DNA of 64,000 nt from JACKAL01 sp964400355 (lineage in GTDB: Bacteria > Bdellovibrionota > Bdellovibrionia > Bdellovibrionales > JAGQZY01). Location of the stretch: assembly GCA_964400355.1 (NCBI GenBank), contig CAYNTO010000001.1, forward strand, positions 248,001 through 312,000, in the 5' to 3' direction. The notes below the pieces were generated by a model. That model saw only the letters and a list, made by a program, of their open reading frames with translations, was not told the origin of the DNA and ran no database searches. How positions within the stretch are numbered: position 1 is the stretch's first letter; each line of letters starts with the position of its first letter. Shown piece after piece: positions 8,861-16,567 of the stretch. Position numbers and translations under genes: made by a program.

Positions 8861-9532
8861 ATGGCTACAAGACGAGAATTACTGAAAAAAACCCTCATTG
8901 GTGCGGGCATGGGCGCCATTGCGACCACGTCGGCCACATCGCTGGCGCAGGTCTGCTTGGGGGTTACCCCACCGCAAACAGAAGGTCCATTTTACCCTAT
9001 TTCCGATCAGCTCGATTCTGACAACGATCTCACGTACGTAAAGGACAATACGCAAAATGCCCTGGGCACCGTGATTTATTTAGCAGGAGTTGTGACTGAC
9101 GGGGATTGTGTTCCTGTTAAAAATGCACTGGTAGAAATTTGGCAAGCGTGCCATACCGGAAAATACAATCATCCTGCAGATCCCAATCCCGCGGCGATCG
9201 ACCCCCATTTTCAATATTTTGGACGTAGCGTAACCAATGACAAGGGTGAATATATATTTAAAACCATTCGCCCGGGCGCATACCCCGCTTCACAGAATTG
9301 GATGCGACCTGCGCACATTCACGTAAAAGTGCATGTATTGGGTTTCGAAGAGCTCACCACGCAAATGTATTTTAGTGATGATCCACTCAATGCTCAGGAT
9401 TTGATTCTCCTCAATCTGCCACCGGCAGAACGCGCGCGCGTGGTGGTGGATTTCACCAAAGAGAGTAAGGACAATTTGCCTTTGGGCCGCTTTGATATGC
9501 GTATTAAAAAAGTCGTGGCACCGGCGAATTAG
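8861..9532 (+). CDS. Tat-exported intradiol ring-cleavage dioxygenase
   Basis: Non-haem Fe(III) dioxygenase related to protocatechuate 3,4-dioxygenase, which opens catechol-type rings between the hydroxyls. The family signatures are visible: TPPQTEGPFYP, a conserved Tyr in CHTGKYNHP, a Tyr in PGAYP and the His pair of RPAHIHVKV, which together give the usual two-Tyr/two-His iron site. The N-terminus (RRELLKK followed by a hydrophobic stretch and SLAQ) is a Tat signal, so the folded enzyme is exported. A preceding AAGGAGG fixes the ATG. No other aromatic-degradation gene is nearby, so the substrate is open. Confidence 0.88.
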   Translation: MATRRELLKKTLIGAGMGAIATTSATSLAQVCLGVTPPQTEGPFYPISDQLDSDNDLTYVKDNTQNALGTVIYLAGVVTDGDCVPVKNALVEIWQACHTGKYNHPADPNPAAIDPHFQYFGRSVTNDKGEYIFKTIRPGAYPASQNWMRPAHIHVKVHVLGFEELTTQMYFSDDPLNAQDLILLNLPPAERARVVVDFTKESKDNLPLGRFDMRIKKVVAPAN

Positions 9533-9554
9533 GTGAGGTTCGGGTGGACGCGTT

Positions 9555-10397
9555 CTAAGAGATCGAAGTGATGGCGTCCACCAGTATTCGGCTCGCGTAA
9601 GTTTTCGGCATGTCGGCGCGAAAGATCACGCAGATGCGGTCGTTGTAATGGGGTAGGTCTTTGCCAAAAGATTTGAGTTCGTAATTGGCGGCCACCCGCG
9701 ATGGCAGAATGCCGACACCTGTGCCCATACTTACGAGGTCGGCGATGACCGTAAGGCTCGAACTATGAATGACGCGAGAAAATTCTATTTTCTTTTTGCG
9801 CATCCTCTGGAGTAAATCCTGCGTTTGCAAGAGTTGCGGATTACAAATCAAAACACTGGTGTTTACCGTTTTCGTTTGCGGTGACATCCAAAACTGAATG
9901 GTATCCTGACAGATCTCCTTGATGACCAGGTCGGGATGAGAAACGGGATTGACCACGATTCCCATATCCAATTCAAAACTAATAACCTGTTCGCAAATTT
10001 TTCGAGAAAGGTCGTGGTAGAGTTCGATCTCCAGTTTTGGATGCTGTTTTAGAAGTTCGGGTAAAAACTGGGTCAGTGTGTACTGTGCAACCGCGGAATG
10101 GCAGCCGATGCGGTAGCGTCCATTGGCTTCGGTAGACGATTGCTTTATACCATCGCGGATGGAATCCCACTGTTGAATCAATTCTTTAATTTTAGAAATA
10201 AAAAAATGGCCGTCTTTAGTGAGGCGTACGCCTGATTTTGTTCGTAGCAGCAGTTGCGTACTGAGGGAATCTTCCAGACGCCTAATGGACGTGCTCAAGC
10301 TCGGTTGGCTCACGCCCAGACGCTCTGCGGCCCGGGAGATGTTTTGCGTCTCGGCGATTTCCACAAAGTATAAAAGGTCGCTAAAATTCGGTACCAC
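9555..10397 (-). CDS. LysR-type transcriptional regulator
   Basis: A 280-residue regulator with an N-terminal winged helix-turn-helix (NISRAAERLGVSQPSLSTSIRRLE, residues about 19-42) and a C-terminal periplasmic-binding-like effector domain. It is tail-to-tail with the dioxygenase but head-to-head with the radical SAM gene at 10500 across a 102 bp gap. LysR proteins usually control the divergent neighbour, so the radical SAM island is the more likely target. A T-N11-A dyad at 10467-10479 lies in this gap. Confidence 0.9.
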   Translation of the reverse strand: MVPNFSDLLYFVEIAETQNISRAAERLGVSQPSLSTSIRRLEDSLSTQLLLRTKSGVRLTKDGHFFISKIKELIQQWDSIRDGIKQSSTEANGRYRIGCHSAVAQYTLTQFLPELLKQHPKLEIELYHDLSRKICEQVISFELDMGIVVNPVSHPDLVIKEICQDTIQFWMSPQTKTVNTSVLICNPQLLQTQDLLQRMRKKKIEFSRVIHSSSLTVIADLVSMGTGVGILPSRVAANYELKSFGKDLPHYNDRICVIFRADMPKTYASRILVDAITSIS

Positions 10398-10466
10398 TGT
10401 TTGGTTCTAAGTAACCCTCTAGGGAAATACAATGTCGCTGTGATAACTGGGTATTTCTTTCCTTGA

Positions 10467-10479
10467 TGATTGGCGATCA
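10467..10479. promoter_or_regulatory. Candidate LysR operator in divergent promoter region
   Basis: TGATTGGCGATCA is a T-N11-A interrupted dyad (TGAT, five bases, ATCA), the form expected for a LysR-type binding site. A wider imperfect inverted repeat brackets the same region: GTAACCCTCTAGG at 10411-10423 and CCTAGAGTTAC at 10484-10494. Both are consistent with control of the divergent regulator and radical SAM genes. Confidence 0.4.
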
Positions 10480-10499
10480 CCATCCTAGAGTTACAAACT

Positions 10500-11882
10500 A
10501 TGAGCACGGATATGTTTTGTCCTTTACCATGGGTTTCCCAGTCCACGCGCAACGACGGCGTGTTTCGGGTTTGTGCACACGCGCAAAACAGCCCCTGTCG
10601 AGGTGAGGCAAAAGATATCTCGGGCCAACGCTTTACGGCCCACCAATCGGATTGGGACGAGGCGCAGAACGCGGCCTCGCTCAAAGCCATACGTGCTGAC
10701 TTCCTCAAGAATAAATGGCCGAGTGCCTGCCAGCGCTGTGAAGGCGAAAATCAAAACGGCATAGCCTCACGCCAACTGGAAGAGCGCAAACGTTACAGAC
10801 ATATTTTTGGGCCGGAACAGGCGCGGGCCATCACTGCCGATGATGGGACACTCCATAGGGTGGAGCCCATGGAGTTGGATTTGCGCCTTGGCAATCGCTG
10901 CAATCTTAAGTGCACCATGTGCAGCCCGAAATCTTCGGACTTGTGGTACCAAGACCATGCCGTCGTGTGGGGACGCAGTTTTAAAAATTGGAAGGACGAA
11001 ATTGTCCCATTAGAGCCCGCACCGAACGGTGTCCGTGCCGCAGATTGCATGAATGAGTGGTACGATTCGCCCCATTTTATGAACCAGCTGGAATCGAGGC
11101 TCCGCTCTGTGAGGATTTTGCATTTCACCGGCGGTGAGCCTGTGGTCACCAAGAGAGTTTACGATGTTTTGGAAATGATGGTGCAATTGGGAACTGCTGC
11201 TGAGAGCACCGTGCAGTTCATTACCAATGGGACAGTACTGCCCAAAAAGCTGCTCCAGTTTTTTCCGCACTTCAAGCAGATCAAGATTGGCGTGAGCGTG
11301 GACAGTGTCGGAGAAAAGAACGACTACATCCGTTTCCCCTCAAAGTGGAATCAGGTGGCGTCGATCCTGAGTCAGCTCGATCAATCTGCCGAGAATGTCC
11401 ATTCCTGGCTAGTGGCGACGACCATGGTGTACAATATTTTTTATTTGCCCGAGCTCTTGGAATGGCGTGATGAGATGAATTTTATAAAAATCAACAATAA
11501 CGGCGATCGTATGATCTTGAGCGATCACCCGTTGCACAATCCAGGTTACCTCTCGAGCCGTATACTGCCCCCTCAGGTAAAACGCGTCGTCGCAGCAAAA
11601 TTATTGAACTACTCCGAAGAAAAAAAATCATTTGCTAGCTGCCACCTTGAAAAACACCACGAGATAGCCAGAGCCAATGTAAAATCTATTATCGATGCCA
11701 ACGTGAACTTTATGATGAGCGAAGATCATTCACACCTATTGCCAAAATTTTTTAAGTATACAGAGCGGCTTGATAAAGTTCGCGGGAATAGCTTTTGGCA
11801 GACGTTTCCGGAGCTTGCGGCATTGCTGGAGCCTTTTGTTGTGCAGGAGGGTTTGCGTGAACGTCACGGCGAGCTCGTTTGA
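10500..11882 (+). CDS. Radical SAM protein with N-terminal SPASM/twitch-like cysteine domain (copy 1)
   Basis: A 460-residue radical SAM enzyme. The [4Fe-4S] motif CNLKCTMC is at residues 134-141, followed by the GGEP strand (LHFTGGEP). Before the core is a cysteine module FCPLPWVSQST...RVC...CQRC (C7, C25, C77, C80) that resembles a SPASM/twitch cluster domain but lies N-terminal to the core. The C-terminus has NFMMSEDHSHLLPKFF and TFPELAALL, shared with the paralogue at 13390. The ATG at 10500 opens the conserved region; an upstream TTG at 10470 is less likely. Peptide or protein substrates are usual for SPASM enzymes; the target here is unknown. Confidence 0.85.
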   Translation: MSTDMFCPLPWVSQSTRNDGVFRVCAHAQNSPCRGEAKDISGQRFTAHQSDWDEAQNAASLKAIRADFLKNKWPSACQRCEGENQNGIASRQLEERKRYRHIFGPEQARAITADDGTLHRVEPMELDLRLGNRCNLKCTMCSPKSSDLWYQDHAVVWGRSFKNWKDEIVPLEPAPNGVRAADCMNEWYDSPHFMNQLESRLRSVRILHFTGGEPVVTKRVYDVLEMMVQLGTAAESTVQFITNGTVLPKKLLQFFPHFKQIKIGVSVDSVGEKNDYIRFPSKWNQVASILSQLDQSAENVHSWLVATTMVYNIFYLPELLEWRDEMNFIKINNNGDRMILSDHPLHNPGYLSSRILPPQVKRVVAAKLLNYSEEKKSFASCHLEKHHEIARANVKSIIDANVNFMMSEDHSHLLPKFFKYTERLDKVRGNSFWQTFPELAALLEPFVVQEGLRERHGELV

Positions 11883-12306
11883 AGAGGTATTTCCAGTTTG
11901 GCGCGATCACCTGTGGCCGGCTCGGGAGACGCCCATTCGATCTCACAGCAGCATGACTTTTGATGGCGGTTACGATCCCACAATTTATGATAACCCTGTG
12001 CACTTTTATAAAGTTATTATTGATGATCGCATTGCCGGGGTGAACAGCGTCTTTAAGACGGGGACTACGGAGTGTCGCTCTCGGGGCCTCTTTGTTTTTC
12101 CAGAATTTAGAGGGCAGGGTGTAAGCTCGCTGTTATTGGCAGCGGCAGTGGATTTTGCTAAGAAGCAATCGGCGGCAGCGATCTGGTCATTGCCTCGCGA
12201 AAGTGCGCTCAAGGCCTACGAACGCGTGGGATTTCAGAAGATTCGCACCGCAGACGCCGCTCAGGTGGAGTTCGGTCCCAACCTGTACGTACGTAGGTTG
12301 CTTTGA
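11857..12306 (+). CDS. GNAT family N-acetyltransferase
   Basis: A 149-residue acetyl-CoA-dependent acetyltransferase with motif A FVFPEFRGQGVSSLLLAAA (R-G-Q-G-V acetyl-CoA loop) and the C-terminal ALKAYERVGFQK motif B. GTG at 11857 is the start because AGGAGG sits six bases upstream. The gene overlaps the end of the radical SAM gene by 26 nt in another frame, so translation is probably coupled. The partnership suggests acetylation of the same small molecule or peptide, or resistance to it; this is inference. Confidence 0.82.
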   Translation: MNVTASSFEEVFPVWRDHLWPARETPIRSHSSMTFDGGYDPTIYDNPVHFYKVIIDDRIAGVNSVFKTGTTECRSRGLFVFPEFRGQGVSSLLLAAAVDFAKKQSAAAIWSLPRESALKAYERVGFQKIRTADAAQVEFGPNLYVRRLL

Positions 12307-12377
12307 GTGCTGCCGACGTCTTTGCAATGAGTCGCGTCGGTCGCTAATACCTTTTTGAGAAAATTTGCGTTAGTTTA

Positions 12378-13451
12378 GTGGGGATGTACACGTACGGAGA
12401 TATTCATACCTTACACCTGGAGGTCACTAGTCGCTGCAATGCGAAGTGCCCGATGTGTCTGCGCAACGTCTCGGGCGGGAAAACCAATCCGCTGTTACCC
12501 CTCAAAGAAATAACAGTGCAAGAGGCCCGCCAGTTTTTCCCGGTCGAGTTCGTCCGCGGGCTTAAACGCATGTACATGTGTGGCAACTACGGGGATCCGA
12601 TGGTCGCGCGCGACACGTTGGAGATCTTTGAATATTTTCGGGAGTGCAATCCTCAGATTCAGCTCGCCATGTTCACCAACGGCTCCGGGCGCAACCGCGA
12701 TTGGTGGATGCGATTGGCAAAAGTGGTGGACGTGTGCCACTTTGGAATTGATGGCATTGGTGACACGCATGCCATCTACCGTCGGCGCACCGACTTCGAC
12801 ACCGTTATGAAAAGTGCAGAGGCATATATCGAGGGTGGAGGTAAAGCGTACTGGGATTTTATTATCTTTAAACACAATCAACATCAGTTGGCTGAAGCGG
12901 AAGCCCTCAGCACGAAAATGGGTTTTACTAAAATCACATTTAAGAAGACCGGCCGTTTTTTTAGTTACAACAACAGTGCCGCCAAGGAGTACCACGAAGT
13001 GTTGAACGACGACGGAGCGGTGGACTATCGTTTGTATCAACCGGATGATGAAAGTTTGAAAAACAGTGCCGTGCAAAATGAGGCGGCGATAATTAGTGAG
13101 TTCGGCAACTTCCAGAATTACCTCGAGACAACACCCATTCGCTGTAAGACCGCGGCGGAAAAGAGTGTTTATGTGAGTGCGGAGGGCTATCTGTGGCCTT
13201 GCTGTTGGACCGGTCTAAGAATGTATCCATGGTATACCAAAGAGAAGGGTGATCCTGTATGGGATCTTGTGCGAGACGAACCAGGCGGGATTGATTCTCT
13301 GAGCTTGCGCCACCACAGCTTGCGGGAAATTATTGAGGGCCGGGTTTTTCAAAAAACCATACCGAGTCGTTGGCAGCCGGGAAACCGACTCAAGGTGTGT
13401 GCAAAGACGTGTGGGCAAAAGTTTGATCCATTTGCTCAACAGTTTGTGTAG
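12378..13451 (+). CDS. Radical SAM protein with C-terminal SPASM domain
   Basis: A 357-residue enzyme with CNAKCPMC at residues 20-27 and, unlike its neighbours, the usual C-terminal SPASM arrangement: a first Cys in TPIRCKTAA, YLWPCCWTG, and CAKTC close to the end. The start is GTG 12378 or ATG 12384. It follows the GNAT gene by 71 bp. Its last 62 nt overlap the end of the convergent radical SAM gene on the other strand. Such proteins modify peptides or act in secondary metabolism; no precursor peptide was found nearby. Confidence 0.85.
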   Translation: MGMYTYGDIHTLHLEVTSRCNAKCPMCLRNVSGGKTNPLLPLKEITVQEARQFFPVEFVRGLKRMYMCGNYGDPMVARDTLEIFEYFRECNPQIQLAMFTNGSGRNRDWWMRLAKVVDVCHFGIDGIGDTHAIYRRRTDFDTVMKSAEAYIEGGGKAYWDFIIFKHNQHQLAEAEALSTKMGFTKITFKKTGRFFSYNNSAAKEYHEVLNDDGAVDYRLYQPDDESLKNSAVQNEAAIISEFGNFQNYLETTPIRCKTAAEKSVYVSAEGYLWPCCWTGLRMYPWYTKEKGDPVWDLVRDEPGGIDSLSLRHHSLREIIEGRVFQKTIPSRWQPGNRLKVCAKTCGQKFDPFAQQFV

Positions 13452-14844
13452 CCAATGCCGGGCTCGCGGCATCTATCAACAGACCTGCCATTTCGGGAAA
13501 CGTGGTTTTAAAATCTGTGCCGCGGATCGAATCCATGCGTTGAATGTATTCGCGGAACTCGGGCATGCGGTTCGACCAGTCCTCGGAAAACATAAAGTTC
13601 ACCATACCCTTTAATCGTTTAATTCCATAGTCGCTGTTAAGAAAAGCGTTGTCGTTGCGATAATGGGTTTCGAGCCAATCGTAGAACTTTTCATATTTCT
13701 TGCGTATTTCGTCTTTAAACCACAGTGGTAAAACTTTTACGTTGAGATGAGCGGGATGATAAACAAAATGAAAGTTGATCAAGCTTGCACCAAGAGGCCA
13801 CGGGTTGATCTTTTTAAAATTTTCTTTGATTTTCCACTCGATAAAATCAGGGAGATAAAAAATATTGAGCGCCTGGACAGCGCAGGCAATAGTGATCTCC
13901 ACGTTGTCGCCGGTAGCGTCCATGCGGTGCAATTGTTTTTTAATGTGTTCCCAGTTGGTGGGATAGCGTATGTAGTGGTTCATCTCGCCGATGCTGTCTA
14001 AGCTAAAATGAAAGCGCACGCGCTTAAATGGCTTCCAAAGTTCAAACAGTTCGTCAGGCAATTCTACGCCGTTCGAATTGTAACGAAGTTCAATGTGGTG
14101 AGCTTCTCCGCGACGAATGCACTCTTTGAGTAACTCGTAATGCTCTTTAATAATCGTGCTTTCGCCACCCGCAAAATACAATTGCTGCATGTTCGGAATT
14201 TGCTCTAAAAGCTGTTCCCAAAAAAATGTGTTATCACGGTACCAGTCGTAGGAGGCATCGTTGACACGCCCCTTATTGTCCCAACGCATGATTTCTTTGA
14301 GAGAGTCATTTTTAATTTGTGGAAACAGTTTGTTCCAATCAGAAACCCATAGCGAGCTATCATGAGGAGAGCACATAATGCACTTGAGATTGCACTTTGT
14401 GCCCAAGCGCAGATCCACGTAGTAGAGTTTGGGTGGAACCGAACCATCGGATTGCGTTTCCGCAATCAACTGATCCACATCAATGCGCTGTTCCCAGTAT
14501 TCGGTTTCCCAGTTTCGCTTCGAGCGATGTCCGGCGGCTTCTTCTTTAAAACATTTCGTACAGGAGTTGGGGATTTCTCCCTTCAGCATTTTGGTCCGCA
14601 CATCTTTCATGTAGGAATTGTTCCACGCCGAGATAAGATCGCTGGAGTTGAGATTGGCGGGACGGCCGTCATCGTTTTTGAGAATTCCCACTTCACCGCC
14701 AAATTGTTTGTCATTGGTCGCGCCAGCGCTGGAGGCATTGGCCGTACAGCACACACGCATATGGCCGTTGGGCCGCGTGGAAAGGTGGATCCACGGCAAA
14801 ATGCAAAATGTTGGACTAATGGTTGCTGACTTCTTGGAACTCAT
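13390..14844 (-). CDS. Radical SAM protein with N-terminal SPASM/twitch-like cysteine domain (copy 2)
   Basis: A 484-residue paralogue of the protein at 10500. The N-terminal module is FCILPWIHLSTRPNG (C14), VCC (C32-C33) and SCTKC (C95, C98); the radical SAM motif CNLKCIMC is at 151-158, and YFAGGES replaces the GGEP strand. The C-terminus repeats NFMFSEDWSNRMPEF and TFPEMAGLL, then runs into a non-conserved tail of about 26 residues, most of which overlaps the convergent gene. It is 11 nt downstream of the aminotransferase-like gene, so both are probably one operon. Confidence 0.85.
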   Translation of the reverse strand: MSSKKSATISPTFCILPWIHLSTRPNGHMRVCCTANASSAGATNDKQFGGEVGILKNDDGRPANLNSSDLISAWNNSYMKDVRTKMLKGEIPNSCTKCFKEEAAGHRSKRNWETEYWEQRIDVDQLIAETQSDGSVPPKLYYVDLRLGTKCNLKCIMCSPHDSSLWVSDWNKLFPQIKNDSLKEIMRWDNKGRVNDASYDWYRDNTFFWEQLLEQIPNMQQLYFAGGESTIIKEHYELLKECIRRGEAHHIELRYNSNGVELPDELFELWKPFKRVRFHFSLDSIGEMNHYIRYPTNWEHIKKQLHRMDATGDNVEITIACAVQALNIFYLPDFIEWKIKENFKKINPWPLGASLINFHFVYHPAHLNVKVLPLWFKDEIRKKYEKFYDWLETHYRNDNAFLNSDYGIKRLKGMVNFMFSEDWSNRMPEFREYIQRMDSIRGTDFKTTFPEMAGLLIDAASPALATQTVEQMDQTFAHTSLHTP

Positions 14845-14855
14845 CGGAGTTCAGA

Positions 14856-15848
14856 CTACGTAGACTCGGGCGAAGAATCAAGCGCGCGATGAGTAACAGT
14901 GGAGCCGTTTTGCGCGAGCAAATTGGACAGACAAACGCGGTTGGCGATGCCTTGCCGAGAGTAAGCGTCGTATTCCGCTCCACCCAGTCCGAACAAGAAA
15001 GACTCGGAGGGCTGTAAACTGAGATCTGCGCACAGTCTCTTTTGCAAAGGTGCGTACTTTTCGCACATATAGTCGAAAGAAAAGTGCCGCAAACAGTGAA
15101 GTGCCACATAGTGGCCAAGCCAGTTATTGTATTTCCACTGATCGAGCACTTTAAGGGCGCCGCCGCGAGATCGTGTCCAACACCATCCGGCACGCATGCG
15201 ACCCATAGCAAACATTTTCGAAAACGAAAATGAAAAGCTCTCTACACACGAGTAGTGCAAGAAATCATTCACCGAAAAGGACGCGCCAAGGCCGAGAAAT
15301 GCCAAATCCAGGAATACCGGCACATCGAGGCGTGAACAGTCCTCCAAAATAGATTTTGTTTTGCTCGAAAGCGCACCTGTCGCCGAGAATGGCGCAGAGA
15401 GAATCACGCACGCTTGAGTGTGCAGTGCTTCAGTATCGAGATCCATCAGCGGACGCGCGAGAGAGTGCCACACGTCTTTGTGGTAGGGATATTCTCCGCG
15501 GAGGACAAACAGTTGGCGCTGTGAGTGCCGAATGTAAAAGTCGTGAAAGCCCTCGGTCACTCCGGAGCACATGAAGGGCTCGAAAGAACTTGGAACTCGG
15601 AGCTCTACTCGCCGTGAGCCTTGGAGCCAACTTAAAAACTCCTGATAGTAGTTACTAATGTCCAGGTTTGCCTCAAAATTAGACAGATATTCGTCGAGAC
15701 GCAGGTTCGCGATCAGGCGCCTACATTCGGCATCTTTGACTGGAGTGGCAGGTCTGAGGAGGTGGTTTAAGTTCTGCAAATTACACTTGGTCTCTGTAAA
15801 TTCTAGTGTCAGAATAGAGAGGAACACAATGAATACCGCACCACTCAA
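14856..15848 (-). CDS. PLP-dependent aminotransferase-like protein
   Basis: About 300-330 residues with the fold-type I aminotransferase pattern: a loop FLDLAFLGLG corresponding to the Asp strand that binds the pyridine nitrogen, then SFSFSKMFAMGRMRAGW, where the lysine should carry PLP and the arginine matches the R-x-G-Y/W of class I/II enzymes. The start is uncertain: TTG at 15848 gives the longest form, but an internal TTG before QNLNHLLRP is also possible. It precedes the radical SAM gene by 11 nt. It may supply an amino group to the island's product. Confidence 0.68.
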   Translation of the reverse strand: MSGAVFIVFLSILTLEFTETKCNLQNLNHLLRPATPVKDAECRRLIANLRLDEYLSNFEANLDISNYYQEFLSWLQGSRRVELRVPSSFEPFMCSGVTEGFHDFYIRHSQRQLFVLRGEYPYHKDVWHSLARPLMDLDTEALHTQACVILSAPFSATGALSSKTKSILEDCSRLDVPVFLDLAFLGLGASFSVNDFLHYSCVESFSFSFSKMFAMGRMRAGWCWTRSRGGALKVLDQWKYNNWLGHYVALHCLRHFSFDYMCEKYAPLQKRLCADLSLQPSESFLFGLGGAEYDAYSRQGIANRVCLSNLLAQNGSTVTHRALDSSPEST

Positions 15849-15875
15849 ATGTCTTCATTTGAGACGGAGGAATGT

Positions 15876-16505
15876 ATGGTGACTAGAAGAGAAATAATCC
15901 GCAAAGCCACACTGATGTTGCCTTTGCTGGTATTGCCAGGTGGCATCGATGTGGTGGCAATTGGCCGTAAGATTAAAAATCAGACGTACAAAACTCTGGC
16001 TATGTTTCTGAACACGTACCCTATGGACAAAATCGATAAGAAAGAAAATTACCTCGAGGGCCACTCGTTTGCGACATGGCATGCCGAAGTTCACCCTTTT
16101 TTACGTTCGCGTCTCAATGTCATTGTGCCTGGTAACGGGAAAGTGGTGGAACTGGGAGTTTTTAAAGGCGAATCCTCCAAGGTTTTAAAATCTATTTTTG
16201 GCAGTGAGCGCTACATGGGTGTTGATCTCCATCCCTATTCGGAAATTGAAGGCGTCGTGCGTGCGGATGTTCGCGAAATGGGCGATCTCCGTGGTGAGCG
16301 TGCGGCATTTGTGTGGAATGATATTTCTACCTGGAAAGGTTCGCCACGCAGCCGTCTTGCCGCGCTGAATTGGGCAAAGCGTAACTTAATGACCGGTGGC
16401 GTGTACATCGATGAAGGCACGGCGAGCATTCCGTCGGATGTGAATTACGATGGCTTAGAAGTTATCCATCGCGGACAAAACTTTACGGTCTTTCAAAAAG
16501 TCTAA
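15876..16505 (+). CDS. SAM methyltransferase-like protein with Tat-type leader
   Basis: A 209-residue protein. ATG 15876 has GGAGG five bases upstream. It begins VTRREIIRKATLMLPLLVLPG, a twin-arginine motif plus hydrophobic segment. After it comes a Rossmann-like domain with VVELGVFKGESSKVL (motif I) and RYMGVDLHPY (acidic strand end), as in CmcI/TylF-like O-methyltransferases. An exported methyltransferase would lack SAM, so the leader may only anchor the protein, or the domain may have lost catalysis. The C-terminal half keeps GGVYIDEG. It starts 27 bp from the divergent aminotransferase-like gene. Confidence 0.7.
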   Translation: MVTRREIIRKATLMLPLLVLPGGIDVVAIGRKIKNQTYKTLAMFLNTYPMDKIDKKENYLEGHSFATWHAEVHPFLRSRLNVIVPGNGKVVELGVFKGESSKVLKSIFGSERYMGVDLHPYSEIEGVVRADVREMGDLRGERAAFVWNDISTWKGSPRSRLAALNWAKRNLMTGGVYIDEGTASIPSDVNYDGLEVIHRGQNFTVFQKV

Positions 16506-16567
16506 GCAAAATCGAATTGCCGCAAAAGTCTATTGCCGGCGCCAGCGGGTAGTTTTAGGATACCTGC

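Noticed and set aside
12495..13076. 193-residue minus-strand frame inside the SPASM radical SAM gene
   Set aside because: It is antisense to a well-supported coding sequence and shows no motif of its own.
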